A stretch of 64,000 nucleotides of DNA from positions 15,385,310 to 15,449,309 of the forward strand of contig CM040430.1 of the NCBI GenBank assembly GCA_022702705.1, in the 5' to 3' direction. Both the position numbers and the translations under genes were made by a program. This DNA comes from Papilionanthe hookeriana x Papilionanthe teres (taxonomy: Eukaryota; Streptophyta; Magnoliopsida; Asparagales; Orchidaceae). The notes below the pieces were generated by a model. The model searched no databases. It was given only the letters and a program-made list of their open reading frames with translations, and was not told the origin of the DNA. Positions within the stretch are counted from its first letter, which is position 1; each line of letters starts with the position of its first letter. Shown here in pieces: positions 1 through 10,243 of the stretch.

Positions 1-378
1 TTCATCGAGCAAGTTAACAAAACTTGAAAACCTCGGACGATCGATTCATTTATATAATTAAATTCATTTGGACTTAAAACGATCCTAGAAAATATTGAAA
101 AGATGTTTAAGATTATTCTTAAGCACTTCCTCAATATGATAGGACATTTATAAGAACAATTGGACTTAATTGTTCTTTGATGAAGAAAATCGTCCTTAAA
201 CCAAAACACAAAGAACCTAGACGTCATAGGAAATGACTAGGTATAGGATTAGGAATTTGGTAGAAAACCATAACCTTTCCCTTAGCCTTACCTAGGAACT
301 TGCTTAAGTATGCTAATTGTGTTTTAAGTGCAGCTTGGAATGACGGGAAGACCCTCCAGGTACGCTTTTATTTTTATT

Positions 379-428
379 GCAATTTACTTTCTTGCAATTT
401 ACTTTCTTGCAATTTACTTTCTTGCAAC
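379..428. repeat. Short tandem repeat, about 17-bp unit, three copies
   Basis: Three near-identical copies of TTGCAATTTACTTTC occur in a row. Family-X copy B carries the same repeat with the variant ATTGCAATTTACTTT near 17910-17950. It makes a short open frame of repeated Cys-Asn-Leu, which I do not regard as a gene. Confidence 0.7.
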
Positions 429-1730
429 TGTGTTTATTTTTCTTGCATGATAAAACAACTGTTGCATGAAAACCCACACCTTTAGGATAGCCCCTAAAAC
501 TAGAACCAAAACTAAGTTAAAAGTTATTGCAAGATAAAATTCACCGCCACAACATTTCAAAATATAAAACAACTCGAAATTTAATCACAAACAGAACACA
601 AAACTACAATTACAACTAAATTAAAACGTCTGTTGGATGATCGGGAATACCTCGGATGATGTAACCTACGTGTTGCTAACGGGATTTCCACGGTCTAAAT
701 GAAAGTGTGGAACTCATTCGGTTGAGTTTAGCAAATTCATACGGACTAAGTGAATCCGATAAAAATAATGATGCCGGAAGGATGGAGCCAGTGGGATCTT
801 AACCGGTGTCGTTATAATCAACTTTAAGATTTGTTTTAATTAAAACGTAAAAAAACACTTGGAAATTAAGACTTCTCTAAACCAAAACACTTTTCTCATC
901 TCCTGATTTATGATTTCTAAAACTAAACCTCTGCAACAACAAGGAACTTGGGGCATGGTGGGCGACACGGCCATCGTCGTCGGCAAAACTTGAACCTACT
1001 TCGACGAAACTTTCCTAGAATTAAATAACGAAGCCATAGGACTTCGAGGTAGCTTGCACTAGTGCAACATAAATCCTCGACTCTTCGTTAGGCATTTGCA
1101 TTGCAAATTAAGCCCTAACCGGTCTTAGGATTCCGAGGTAGTCGTCCGATACGACAATAAACCCTCACATCTTCTAGATGTTATTTGTTTGATTTTATCA
1201 TACAAATATAAGCCCTAATTAATTAAAATTGGCAAGATTGAAATACTAAATAAACATTAGGACTTTCCTAAATTCAAGCCGAACAATAGGATAGTCGGGA
1301 AATTACCGAAGTTCACTTCGAATCGGTAATTTCTCCTACCTCTCTTCCTTTGGATTCACAAAACAAAATGTTCCAAAATTTGATCCATTCCATTATTGAA
1401 ATTCCAAAATTCAATCTTTGAAAACCTTAAACTTTGAAATTCTTGAGAGCGAATTATTGGTTATTATCGAGAGTTTTCTTAGGTGATTCCCGTCACTTAA
1501 GATGTAATTAACTATAGGGGCTTGCCCTTATAGGGAATTTTAAAGAACCCGGGTAATATAAACCACGTTTAATACTTTCATATTAAGCGGGGGAATTTGT
1601 CGGCTTATAAAATTGGTTCGCGAGACCAAACGGATGTCACAAAACTTCTAGTTTATTTGATCGAGCCCCACCATCGAAGCGGTGTGTACTATCCTTAGGG
1701 ATAGATACATGGTTTGTGGTGCGGTGCTCG

Positions 1731-1740
1731 TTTATATAAA
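1731..1740 (-). promoter_or_regulatory. Palindromic TATA box of family X
   Basis: TTTATATAAA, conserved at the matching place in copies B (19255-19264) and C (62455-62464). It lies about 175-195 bases inside the LTR terminus on the element strand, a plausible U3 promoter position. Start-site use is inferred only from this conservation. Confidence 0.5.
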
Positions 1741-1913
1741 CTATTTGGGATGTGAGATCGGTTTAATCTCATATTTAAAATTATTTTCAAAGTCAAATAC
1801 TACTTTCTAAATTATATATATATTTAAATCAAATTTAAAATTTAAATTCGCCGATAACTTCTGTTAGGCGACCCCCTTTTAAAATACAACACAACCTAAA
1901 AAATATGCCGACA

Positions 1914-4818
1914 CCACCATCTAGAATTTCAAACCACTTCTTAACTCCCTGCAAACTCCACAAACTTGACTGTAGACCCCTAATCACCTAGAGGGTTGAA
2001 ATCAAATGTGGAAGTTTAAAGGATGAGTTCCTATAGGACTCTTTGGCCTTAGGACTGCCCTGGTTGGCCTGGTCTGGTGAAGGGGCTGACTTACACACAC
2101 ACTACACTCATACACTACACTTTCACACACCTCCTAAAACCACACCCATACCAAACTTGACCTCCTGACTCATGTAGGTGATTCGCATGGATGGTCGCTT
2201 AACCCCTAAGCCCTTGGCTAAGAGGGTTAGGAACAACATAGTGAATGCCTCAAATGAGTCCCTTCATGGCTCATGTGGGCTTGATGTGGCTTCATGGCTC
2301 AACCTAAATGATTTCATTCCATTCAAATTTACCCAATCTTCAATTTTTCAAATTTTCAATTTTTGACCCCCGGGACCCTACACCCGCCTAACCTACCCAA
2401 AGCCCTTGAAATTACCCAAAATTTTTCAAAATTTCCAAATCATCCAAAATTCCCCAAAATCAATCGCAAACATTTCCACATCACTCATATTGATCATCCA
2501 TACCCAAAAATACCAAAAATTCCAAACATACCTCCCAATACCCTCCAAATACCCAAAATACCCCTCTTGACCCAAAAAATCCAAAAATTCAGCAAATTCC
2601 CAGAAAATTCCAGAAAATCCCAAATATTCCCAATTTCACTTTGTTTAACTTCACCATGGGCCAATTTTGTCAATTTACCCTACTTCTGTCAAAACCCCCA
2701 ATTTGACCCATTTTAACCCTAAGTGAACCCAATGTCGAACCAAACCTACCCGATTGACCCAAATTCTGGTCCAATTCAATTCTAAACTTCAATTAAAAAT
2801 TCCCAACACCAATCTAAACCAAATCCAAGTCAATTTGATTGACATTTGGATCCAATTTCACTTTTGGCCTTAAAGCCCGATTTGGACCCATGACCCAAAC
2901 CTAACCCAAACTCACCCGATTCAACTCCAATTAACCCCAAATCTTTTCTAAATCTTCCTTAGCATCCCCACAAGCAAAACACTAACATGATTTGCCCAAA
3001 ATTTAGACCTAAACCCCACTCAAATTCAACCCAAAGCTAAAAGGCCCAATTTTGACCTAAACCCAAACCTAACCCAATTGAGCCCAAACCCCAAAATCAA
3101 AGCCCAACCAAAGTCAAAACCTCTTTGAAACACTCCCATAAATATTTCTCAACATTAATTTTACATCAATTTCAACCCTAGCCCAACATTGGCCCAACTT
3201 GGCCCACTTTGACCTATATTGGCCCATTCACCAAAAGAGCCCAAATTCAACCCAATTCAAACCCAAATCACCCCAAATTGCGTCAAGTCACTCATGACAC
3301 ATCCATGAGCTAAACCCAACAATTATTTGGCCTAACCTCTTTACAAAATTCCCATCCATAAATTCATTTGTAAACTTAAAGGCCCATTCCTTAAACCATT
3401 TTAAAAGCCCATCTTTTACCACATCCAAAGGCCCAAAATTGGTCCCAAAGCCCATATGACATTTCCCCTCATCATACTTTCAATTAAACTCAATATCTAA
3501 GTCCTAAATTCATCATCAAATCATCCCAAATCAAGCCATATGCCAATTCCCATTAAAATACCAAAATTCACAAAACCCTTTTTCATGAAATTGACTTAAC
3601 TTTCCCCAAGCAAAAGGTGAGCCATGAAGCCATGCATGAGCCACATGTGAGCCATGAGAGCCTTGGACACTCCACCATGCCATATTGGGTAAGAAGAGGG
3701 AGGGCTTTCCTTAATCCCTAAAGCTCATTAGCCTTAATCATGATTCACCTAAACTTAAATTTAATCCAAATATATTTGGATGGAGACTTCTCCATGCCAA
3801 ACCAAGTGATCCCTTTGATCCCCCACAGCATCCAAAGCCACCTTGAAGGGTGCACCAAGCCCAAATGGGTGGATTGACCCATTTAGACTCAAAACTAGCC
3901 ATGCCCCATTCTACTTTGGATCAAAGCCTTTACACATGGCAATTGCCAATTGCTTGCACCAAGTCCCAGCCCTGACCCACCTGACCTTGAGGGTGACCCA
4001 TGCTTGGCCGGCCGGCCACCAGGTCGCCGGAAAACACCATGGCCGAGAGCTCAAATGTGAGCCAACTTTGGAATTCTCCCTTGCTGAGCTGCCCATCCCC
4101 GATGGCCATTGTAGTCTGTTCTTTTCTTGCCAAGAGCGGTGATCCAAAGCCCTAACTCTCCCGGGAGGCCCTCCACCCTCTCCTATTTAAACTCCACCCC
4201 TTCTCGGCCATGAGAGGTGCTGAAACAAACCTTAAGGAAACTCTGCCAAAATTGTTCCAGACTACTCCCCATACATAGAGCATTTGAATCCCACTGAATT
4301 CCAGCCCCCATTCCCTCCAGCTAAGCTCAATTTTGAGTTCAAACTTTAGCTCAAAAACCAGGACACTTTTTCACAGTGGATCAATCCTCAAATTGATTAG
4401 TCCTACACCTTCACCAGACCAAGAGAAGGTGTCCACTAGCAAAAGCCCCATCTCCAGGCCACCTAGTTGCTCCAGCCTCCAAGCTTTGTGATCGGTCGTG
4501 GTCAAAATCCTACCTAGGCAATTCACCGGACCGGGAGACTTCATGCGGAGCTTCTTTGGGATCCAATCGATGGTGAAACAACCCTCGGATCGAAGACACA
4601 CTTCTACGAGCAAAGGTATGGCCTCACTCTTCTTCCCGAGCTTCTGAACATTCTCCATTTTTATTGAGTAAATTTCATCCCACATAAACCGTATGGATGT
4701 GTTCGTCTTCTCGAGATGAATCCATAGAGCATAAGAACGTTAAATTTGGTCAAGTATCGAGTGAGATCTTAGGCCTAGAAGATGGACGGTTCTCGGGTTA
4801 GGAGGCTTGGAAACGATG
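1914..4818 (+). repeat. TE1 5' LTR (5'-truncated by copy A, 3'-truncated by deletion)
   Basis: Collinear with 12044-14952 and visibly very similar. The section from about 2340 to 3600 is strikingly rich in A and C and poor in G, with many CCCAAA-like words; its open frames (for example 2363-2716) are composition artefacts. Similarity to the other LTR stops at GATGAA near 4815-4820, where the sequence passes straight into RT coding sequence, so any primer site and leader have been deleted. A GTATGG following AAAG near 4616 could serve as a 5' splice site for downstream ORFs, but that is inference. Confidence 0.85.
4184..4191 (+). promoter_or_regulatory. TE1 LTR TATA box
   Basis: TATTTAAA in a pyrimidine-rich context, identical at 14319-14326 in the other LTR. 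It is the best promoter candidate in the LTR and places the U3/R boundary about 30 bases downstream. Confidence 0.5.
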
Positions 4819-4849
4819 AAAAGCTTACAACATTCAGAACGCAGAATTA

Positions 4850-5458
4850 ATGATCGATATTGCTTCGACACATGAGATATTTTCATTCATGGATGGATCT
4901 TCAGGATACAACCAGATAAAAATGGCTCCAGAAGATGAAAAGCTTACAGCATTCAGAACGCTGATCGGAGTATATTGCTACACAGTGATGCCATTTGGAC
5001 TGAACAACGCAGGAGCAACATACCAGAGAGCGATGACAAGAATTTTTGATGATCTCATCCACAATCAAGTCGAATGCTACATGGACGATGTGGTCATCAA
5101 AAGCAAAGTAAAGGAAAACCACCTGTATGATTTGAGAATTGTTTTCGAACGGTTAAGGCAATTTAACCTTAAGATGAATCCCTTAAAATGCGCCTTCGGC
5201 GTCACCTCCGGGAAATTCTTAGGATTCGTTGTCCGACATCGTGGAATTGAAATCGACCCGGAAAAGATTAAAGCTATCTTAGAAATGCTGCCTCCCAAAA
5301 CCTTAAAACAACTACGATCTTTTCAAGGGAAGTTGGCATATCTTCGACGCTTTATCTCAAACTTTTCAGGTAGGTGTCAGCCTTTCTCGGCACTAGTTAA
5401 AAAGGACGCCAAATTTATTTGGGAAGAGAAATGCCGAGAAGGCCTTCGAGGACATTAA
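4850..5458 (+). pseudogene. TE1 reverse transcriptase, N-terminally deleted
   Basis: An uninterrupted 202-codon frame covers the RT palm from the FMDGSSGYNQI block, through MPFGLNNAGATYQ, to the catalytic YMDD box (residues 77-80) and on into the thumb/connection region (LRSFQGKLAYLRRFI). The residues before the palm, the protease and gag are missing: the frame is joined to LTR sequence at 4815-4848. The domain copies RNA into DNA in cytoplasmic particles; this copy cannot be functional. The wording of the motifs is typical of the Tat clade. Frame is lost near 5446, where RNase H continues in another frame. Confidence 0.9.
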
Positions 5459-5926
5459 ACAATATTTAATGACACCTCCTGTCTTAGCGGCCCCGATCTC
5501 GGGTAGACCGGCGATACTTTACACCGCGGCTTTAGACGACTCTCTCGGAGCCCTGTTAGCCCAGGTCAATGATGAGGGTAAAGATAATGCTCTTTACTAC
5601 TTAAGCCGTCATTTACTTCCGACGGAAATAAGGTAACCCGCAATTGAAAAGCATTGTTTGGCTCTGATCTTCGCCGCTCAAAAGCTCAGGCACTACATGC
5701 TTTCTCATAAGGTTAACCTGATTTCGAAGTTTAATCCATTGCAATACTTGATGACTCGTCCAACACTTTCCGTGCGGACTTGCCGGATGGTCAATGATAT
5801 TATTGCAATTCGATATAACTTTCGTGCCTCTGCGTGCCGTAAAGGGACAAGTCTTAGCAGACTTTCTCGCAGCACACCCTTTGCCGGCGGAATCTCCTCT
5901 CAATGACGATTTGCCAGATGAACAAA
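5446..5926 (+). pseudogene. TE1 RT-linked RNase H domain
   Basis: In a frame different from RT, the sequence continues with a typical gypsy RNase H: a block ending in LYTAALDDSLGALLAQ with the expected first catalytic Asp, then YYLSRHLLPTE, LALIFAAQKLRHYM and a decayed block around QYLMTRPTLS. An in-frame TAA follows at about 5633, and a further frame change occurs near 5790. The domain removes the RNA template during reverse transcription. It lies between RT and a second, unrelated RNase H, the Tat arrangement. Confidence 0.85.
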
Positions 5927-6375
5927 TAATGAGCCTAGAAGACCCCGATGATCGACGTTGGGAATTATATTTCGACGGAGCATCTTCAGCACACAAAGAC
6001 GAAGAATCGCAAGTGATAGTGCTCGGTAAGGTAGGAATCGGACTAATCTTTATAACACGGAGCGGGGGATGTTAAGATACTCCTACCACTTGACAGAACC
6101 GTGTACAAACAACGAAGCGAATACGAAGCCCTCATAACGGGACCGGAATTAACTATTCAAATGGGGATAACGGACATCAACATCTACGGGGATTCGCAAT
6201 TGATCATTCAACGGATCACTGGACGATGCGAATTTTAAAGCCAAGACTCGAGCAATATTTCCGAGTATGCCATACGGTTGTTAGAACAAATTCCGAATGT
6301 GACAATCTACAAAATTCCCGGAAAAGAAAATGCTTTAGCGGATGCTTTAGCCCATCTCGCAAAAGAATTTGCTCG
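5927..6375 (+). pseudogene. TE1 second (archaeal-type) RNase H
   Basis: The frame reads WELYFDGASSAHKDE, then a Gly-rich IGLIFITRSGG strand, then after a frameshift near 6070 a YEALI helix, the INIYGDSQLIIQ strand with its Asp, a TGA/TAA-broken stretch, and finally KENALADALAHLAKEF with the last acidic residue. This order of acidic blocks is that of the additional RNase H that Tat elements acquired separately (established knowledge of the lineage). At least one frameshift and one stop near 6237 inactivate it. Confidence 0.85.
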
Positions 6376-7778
6376 TTTGCAAGATGAATCGGTGGAAGTG
6401 TCGGTTCACGGACGTCGAGTCCTATCACGGCTCGACATAGACACAATACACAAATCGAGAAAAGAAAAAGAATCGGTTGCAACGAGTGACAGAAAACACA
6501 GAAGATTGGCGACAGCCATTAGTAGACTACCTGTAAACAGGAAAACTACCAGACGATAGGTCGTTGGCCCATCAGATCAAGAAAAGAACTCTATCTTACG
6601 CATTAATAAACAATATGTTATGTAGAAGGTCTTTCGATCAAATGTGGCTAAGGTGCCTAAGCAGGTCCGAGGCCCGTGAAATCGTTAAAGAGGTGCATTC
6701 AGGACTCTGTGGTGCTCACCAGTCGGGTCCGAAGATGAAAATAAAAATTAAAAGACTAGGGTACTACTGGCCCTCGATGATGACCGACTGCATGAAAATC
6801 GCCAAGAGCTGTCACCAATGCCAAGTGCACGGAGTGGTTCTACACCAACCTCCAAATGTGCTACATCCGACAATTGCGTCATGGCCATTTGAATGTTGGG
6901 GCACAGATATAGTGGGTCCGATAGAACCACCATCTTCGAAAGGACATCGCTTCATTCTTGCGGCTACAGATTACTTTTCCAAGTGGGCAGAGGCAGTTCC
7001 ACTTAGAGAAGTGAAAGCACACCACGTGCTACAGTTTTTCAAGAACCAAGTTGTCTACCGTTTCGGAGTGCCGCACAGGATTATCTCGGATAATGGGTCA
7101 GCATTCATAAGCACGCAAATCAACAATTTTTTCAGGAGACACGGAATCGACTGGCGATACTCAACAATTTAATACCCAAGAGCAAACGGCCTCGCTGAGG
7201 CTTTTAATAAAACTCTCGTTCAAATCTTAAAGAAAACTTTTGACGATAATAAGAGAAATTGGCACGAGAAGTTGTTAGAAGCCTTATGGGCCTACCGGAC
7301 AACCTTCGAACTCCTACTCGAAGCTACACCTTACGCTCTGGTGTATGGGTCCGAGGCAGTGTTACCTTTAGAGGTTCAGCTTCCTTCACTCAGAATCGCA
7401 GTTGCAAATAAGATCACGACAGAAGAGAACGCCAAATTACGACTAGAAGAATTAGAAAGCCTGGAAGGGAAAAGACTTGCAGCGTAGCAGAATTTAGAAC
7501 TATACCAAGCTAAGATGGTTCAAGCCCATGACAAACTGGTCCTCCCAAGAACCTTCAAAGTTGGTGACTTAGTTCTCGTTGTCAAGAGACCTATTCTTGC
7601 ACACCGCAAGATAGGAGGAAAATTTGAACCCACTTGGGAAGGGCCGTTTGTGGTTGAAGCGAGTATACTCGGGAGGTTCCTACCGGCTAGTGAATTGTCG
7701 GGGAGAACGACATATGCTTCCGATCAACGGACGATACTTGAAAAAGTATTACGCTACCCGATGTTTCGAAGGAATTAA
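6376..7778 (+). pseudogene. TE1 integrase, broken by stops and a frameshift
   Basis: A linker leads into the zinc-binding HHCC domain (HSGLCGAH near codons 45-52 of the 6564-7172 frame, then CHQC near 83-86), followed by the catalytic core with Asp in GTDIVGP, Asp in SDNGSAF and Glu in ANGLAEAFN. A TAA at 7170-7172 separates the second Asp from the Glu, and a TAG interrupts at 7485-7487. The C-terminal segment ends with FKVGDLVLV, the WEGPFVV block and, after a frameshift near 7660, MLPINGRYLKKYY. The enzyme would insert element DNA into chromosomes. No chromodomain is evident. Confidence 0.9.
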
Positions 7779-8056
7779 TTCTTCATCCCTAAGAAACACG
7801 GGCAAAGTAATTACTTATGATTGGGTCCGAACCCAAAAATAATAAAATGTGCTAAGATAAATAAAATCATGATAATAAAGTTTTCCTTGTTTTCTTTTCC
7901 AAATCAAGATCTTTTTCCTGATTTTTCCCACTTCATTCCTGTTAAATTTGAAAATACAAAAAATATAATATAAAAAAATGTCTTTAATAAACATTTTCTT
8001 AATGTTCTTGTTCTTAGTACAGCCCCTGATCCTTTTCCTTGTCTTTTTGCAGGGAA
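7779..8056 (+). promoter_or_regulatory. TE1 integrase-to-ORF spacer with strong 3' splice-site-like end
   Basis: An A/T-rich non-coding spacer ends in a pyrimidine-rich tract followed by TTTTTGCAG (AG at 8051-8052), four bases before the ATG at 8057. This is a near-ideal plant 3' splice site placed immediately before an ORF too far downstream of pol to be translated easily from the full-length RNA. Spliced expression of the extra ORF is my inference. Confidence 0.5.
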
Positions 8057-8786
8057 ATGTCGAACGGGCGGTTGGTCCTGAACTTTAGAAATGGCGTAAG
8101 CCTTGCACTCGATGAAAAGAGGGTGAAAGATGGAGCGATAATCGAGATTGACTCGGATTTCACACCAGCAGGCCTACAGTACGAGGAAAGTGACTGGGTC
8201 CCAGTTGACCGAGAAGAACTGCCCGGGCAGACGAGTGATGAAAGTGGGTGGCCCAAGCCACCAATCCGACGACAAGAAAAGAAAGGCAAACACTGAAGAA
8301 GATAAGAAAATGAAGTACGTAGTCGCTACGGCGGAGGGCGAGCTTGTCGGCGCCCACGAGATTCAAGAAGTTCGAAGAGCTACTCTCGCGGCAACGCAAC
8401 GAAGAAATAAGAATCGCCGTATCCGTAAGATGTTAACAAAACTAGCACGCGGACCGGCGCGACGAGACGATTACTACTGCCAGTACGAACACTTCAAGGA
8501 CACCGGCTCACCAGGAACCTGAAGAAAGAAGGCCAGCTCCTAGGATAACAGAAAGGACCAGGGAAATCTCACAAAGACCAGAAGAATGAAGGCTACCACG
8601 CCACAAGATAGAACCACCAGTAATGCATGACCTTGTTGCAGAAGCAACCCCGGGGGATGTCCCGACAGACATCATCCCCGAGGAGCCGAGGTTTGCAGGA
8701 GAACGTGAAGGGATTGAACCGTATATCCCACATATGTCACCAGGCCTCGCCATCTGCAAATTATTCTGGAATACGAGCTGGAGAGA
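8057..8786 (+). pseudogene. N-terminal region of TE1's AlkB-type ORF (frameshifted)
   Basis: The ATG at 8057 opens a frame (MSNGRLVLNFRNGVSLAL) that ends at 8296. Coding-like, charged, Arg/Lys/Glu-rich sequence continues in a second frame (through 8522), then a third (from about 8521, with one TGA near 8587, to about 8745), and returns to the AlkB frame at about 8754 (LQIILEYELERMQNV), in phase with the intact 245-codon ORF. This is consistent with one ancestral protein of roughly 490 residues with a low-complexity N-terminal half, broken here by three small indels. I recognise no domain in this half. It shares strand and element with integrase. Confidence 0.6.
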
Positions 8787-9524
8787 ATGCAGAATGTCGA
8801 AAAGAAAACCTTTGAATACTTCGAGAGAATTAGAGGCAGAAGGATCAATATACTAGAGGGCCTCGAGCTACATACAGATGTATTCTCAGAATATGAACAA
8901 CAGCAAATCGTGGATTGCATCCGAGATTTGAAAAGAATGGGCCGAGCGGGCCGCCTAAGGGAAAACACATACTCAGAACCCCGGAGATGGATGCCAGGGA
9001 AGGGAAGAATTACAATACAATGTGGATGCTGTTACAACTTTGCGGAGGACAGGAAGGGAAACCCACCGGGAATACTCCGTCATGGCCAAGTGGATCCGAT
9101 GCCATTAGTCATCAAGAGAATGTTAAATAGATTGATAACATGGAGGGTACTGCCGATAGATTGCATACCCAATAGCTGCATTATTAACATCTACAAGCGG
9201 GGTGACCGCATACCCCCACACATAGATCACCACGACTTTGTCGGACCTTACTGCACGGTCTCTTTCCCGAACGAGTGTAACATCATGTTCGGATCCGACC
9301 TCCGGATAGCGAGCCCGGGTGAGTTCCGAGGGCCGGTGAAGATACCATTACCGGTAGGTTCCGTCATGATGCCGAAGGGCAACGGAGCGGATATCGCTAA
9401 GCATTGCATACCGGGAGTACCGGAGAAGCGGATCTCGGTTACTTTCGAAGGATGGACGACGGGAAGACACCTTACCATTTCTGCCGGACCGGAGCTAGAG
9501 AGCCTTCGGCCTTACGAGCTGTGA
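8787..9524 (+). CDS. AlkB-type 2OG/Fe(II) dioxygenase domain, ALKBH9/ALKBH10-like
   Basis: The 245-residue frame has no stop. It contains CCYNFAEDRKGNPPGIL (81-97), an SCIINIY strand (130-136), the iron-binding HxD in PPHIDHHDF (His145, Asp147), the distal iron ligand in AKHCIP (His206), the PLPVGSV turn (188-193) and KRISVTF with the 2-oxoglutarate-binding Arg215. This order and wording match the plant ALKBH9/ALKBH10 group, whose characterised members remove N6-methyladenosine from RNA (established knowledge). The usual RxxxxxR second Arg is Glu221 here. The ATG used is internal: the same frame is open from about 8754. The domain lies between integrase and the 3' LTR on the element's strand and has no introns, so capture by a retrotransposon is the simplest reading. 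Activity is untested. Confidence 0.9.
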   Translation: MQNVEKKTFEYFERIRGRRINILEGLELHTDVFSEYEQQQIVDCIRDLKRMGRAGRLRENTYSEPRRWMPGKGRITIQCGCCYNFAEDRKGNPPGILRHGQVDPMPLVIKRMLNRLITWRVLPIDCIPNSCIINIYKRGDRIPPHIDHHDFVGPYCTVSFPNECNIMFGSDLRIASPGEFRGPVKIPLPVGSVMMPKGNGADIAKHCIPGVPEKRISVTFEGWTTGRHLTISAGPELESLRPYEL

Positions 9525-10243
9525 GTTACATGGAAAATATCACACCTCCAATGTACATCCATACGGCATCCTTGCCAAGGATGGCTTGGAAGGTGATGTT
9601 ATTGACCATGTACCCCACTATTCAGACATGGATTTTTGACAGATGCTTCTTTGGAAGGATCGACGAAGATCATACATAGTCCGTTTTGAGTCTACATGGA
9701 TTGTATGAAATATATTCCAGATCAAGTTGTATGATGTATCTTCGACATGATTGGAATGAAAGTGACCATGTCGCATTTTTTTGGCCTTCACCTCTTTTGT
9801 GCAACTTGACTGGGAAACGCCATTAAAGTTAAATGAACTTCGAACAAAGAACAGAGAAGAAATAAAAAATAAGAGAATAAAAGAAAACTTTCCTTAAAAA
9901 AAAAAATCTAAAAATGTCGAACACCAAATCCACATGAACACCAAATAAACAACAAAAAATGGGATAGTTAAAGGACAAACAAAACAAATTTAAAGCTCAA
10001 ATTGAATTCCAGTTTAAACCCGTCTTCTCAAACCCTCCAATCCTTCTTCAAATCAAGATCTATTCTAGACCTCCCTTGAAACCCCCTCTCGGGATGATTT
10101 CAGAATCACGAAGAATTTTCAATTTGATCCGGATGGCATGGGTTTGTACCCTTCGCCAAGTAATCAGACTTTGATTGATTCCCATGGGATATGAAACACT
10201 TTCATATCTCATTTCGATCTCCCGCTAAATCCAAATCTCCACA
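9525..10243 (+). other. TE1 3' untranslated region before the repeat array
   Basis: Non-coding, A/T-rich in its second half, with an A-run near 9895-9907. I see no gene, primer site or recognisable RNA. It separates the AlkB-type stop codon from the hairpin repeat array. Confidence 0.6.

Larger units (their letters stand above)
1..1913 (-). mobile_element. Family-X LTR-like end, minus strand (copy A)
   Basis: Non-coding sequence matching 17530-19449 (same strand) and 62270-64000 (reverse complement). All three copies end at the same terminus, TGTCGGCATATTTTTAGG when read on the element's own strand, which starts with TG as LTRs do. On that strand a TTTATATAAA box lies about 175 bases inside the end. 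Copy A ends abruptly at 1913 and what follows is the Tat LTR from its 104th base, so A was inserted into that LTR; CCACC at 1914-1918 (CTACC in the intact LTR) is the likely 5-bp target duplication. The inner end lies left of the window. No polymerase gene is visible, so the family is unassigned; a large gypsy LTR is my best guess. Confidence 0.65.

Noticed and set aside
2363..2716. 117-codon Pro/Ile/Lys-rich open frame in the TE1 LTR, with a partner at 12493-12753
   Set aside because: It follows from the G-depleted A/C-rich composition, lacks conserved ends between the two LTR copies and matches no protein family.
8787..9524. An ordinary host ALKBH gene that TE1 merely landed beside
   Set aside because: It lies inside the element between integrase and 3' LTR, on the same strand, without introns, directly after a splice-acceptor-like site. 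A host gene would have to be exactly nested. Not fully excluded without other copies.
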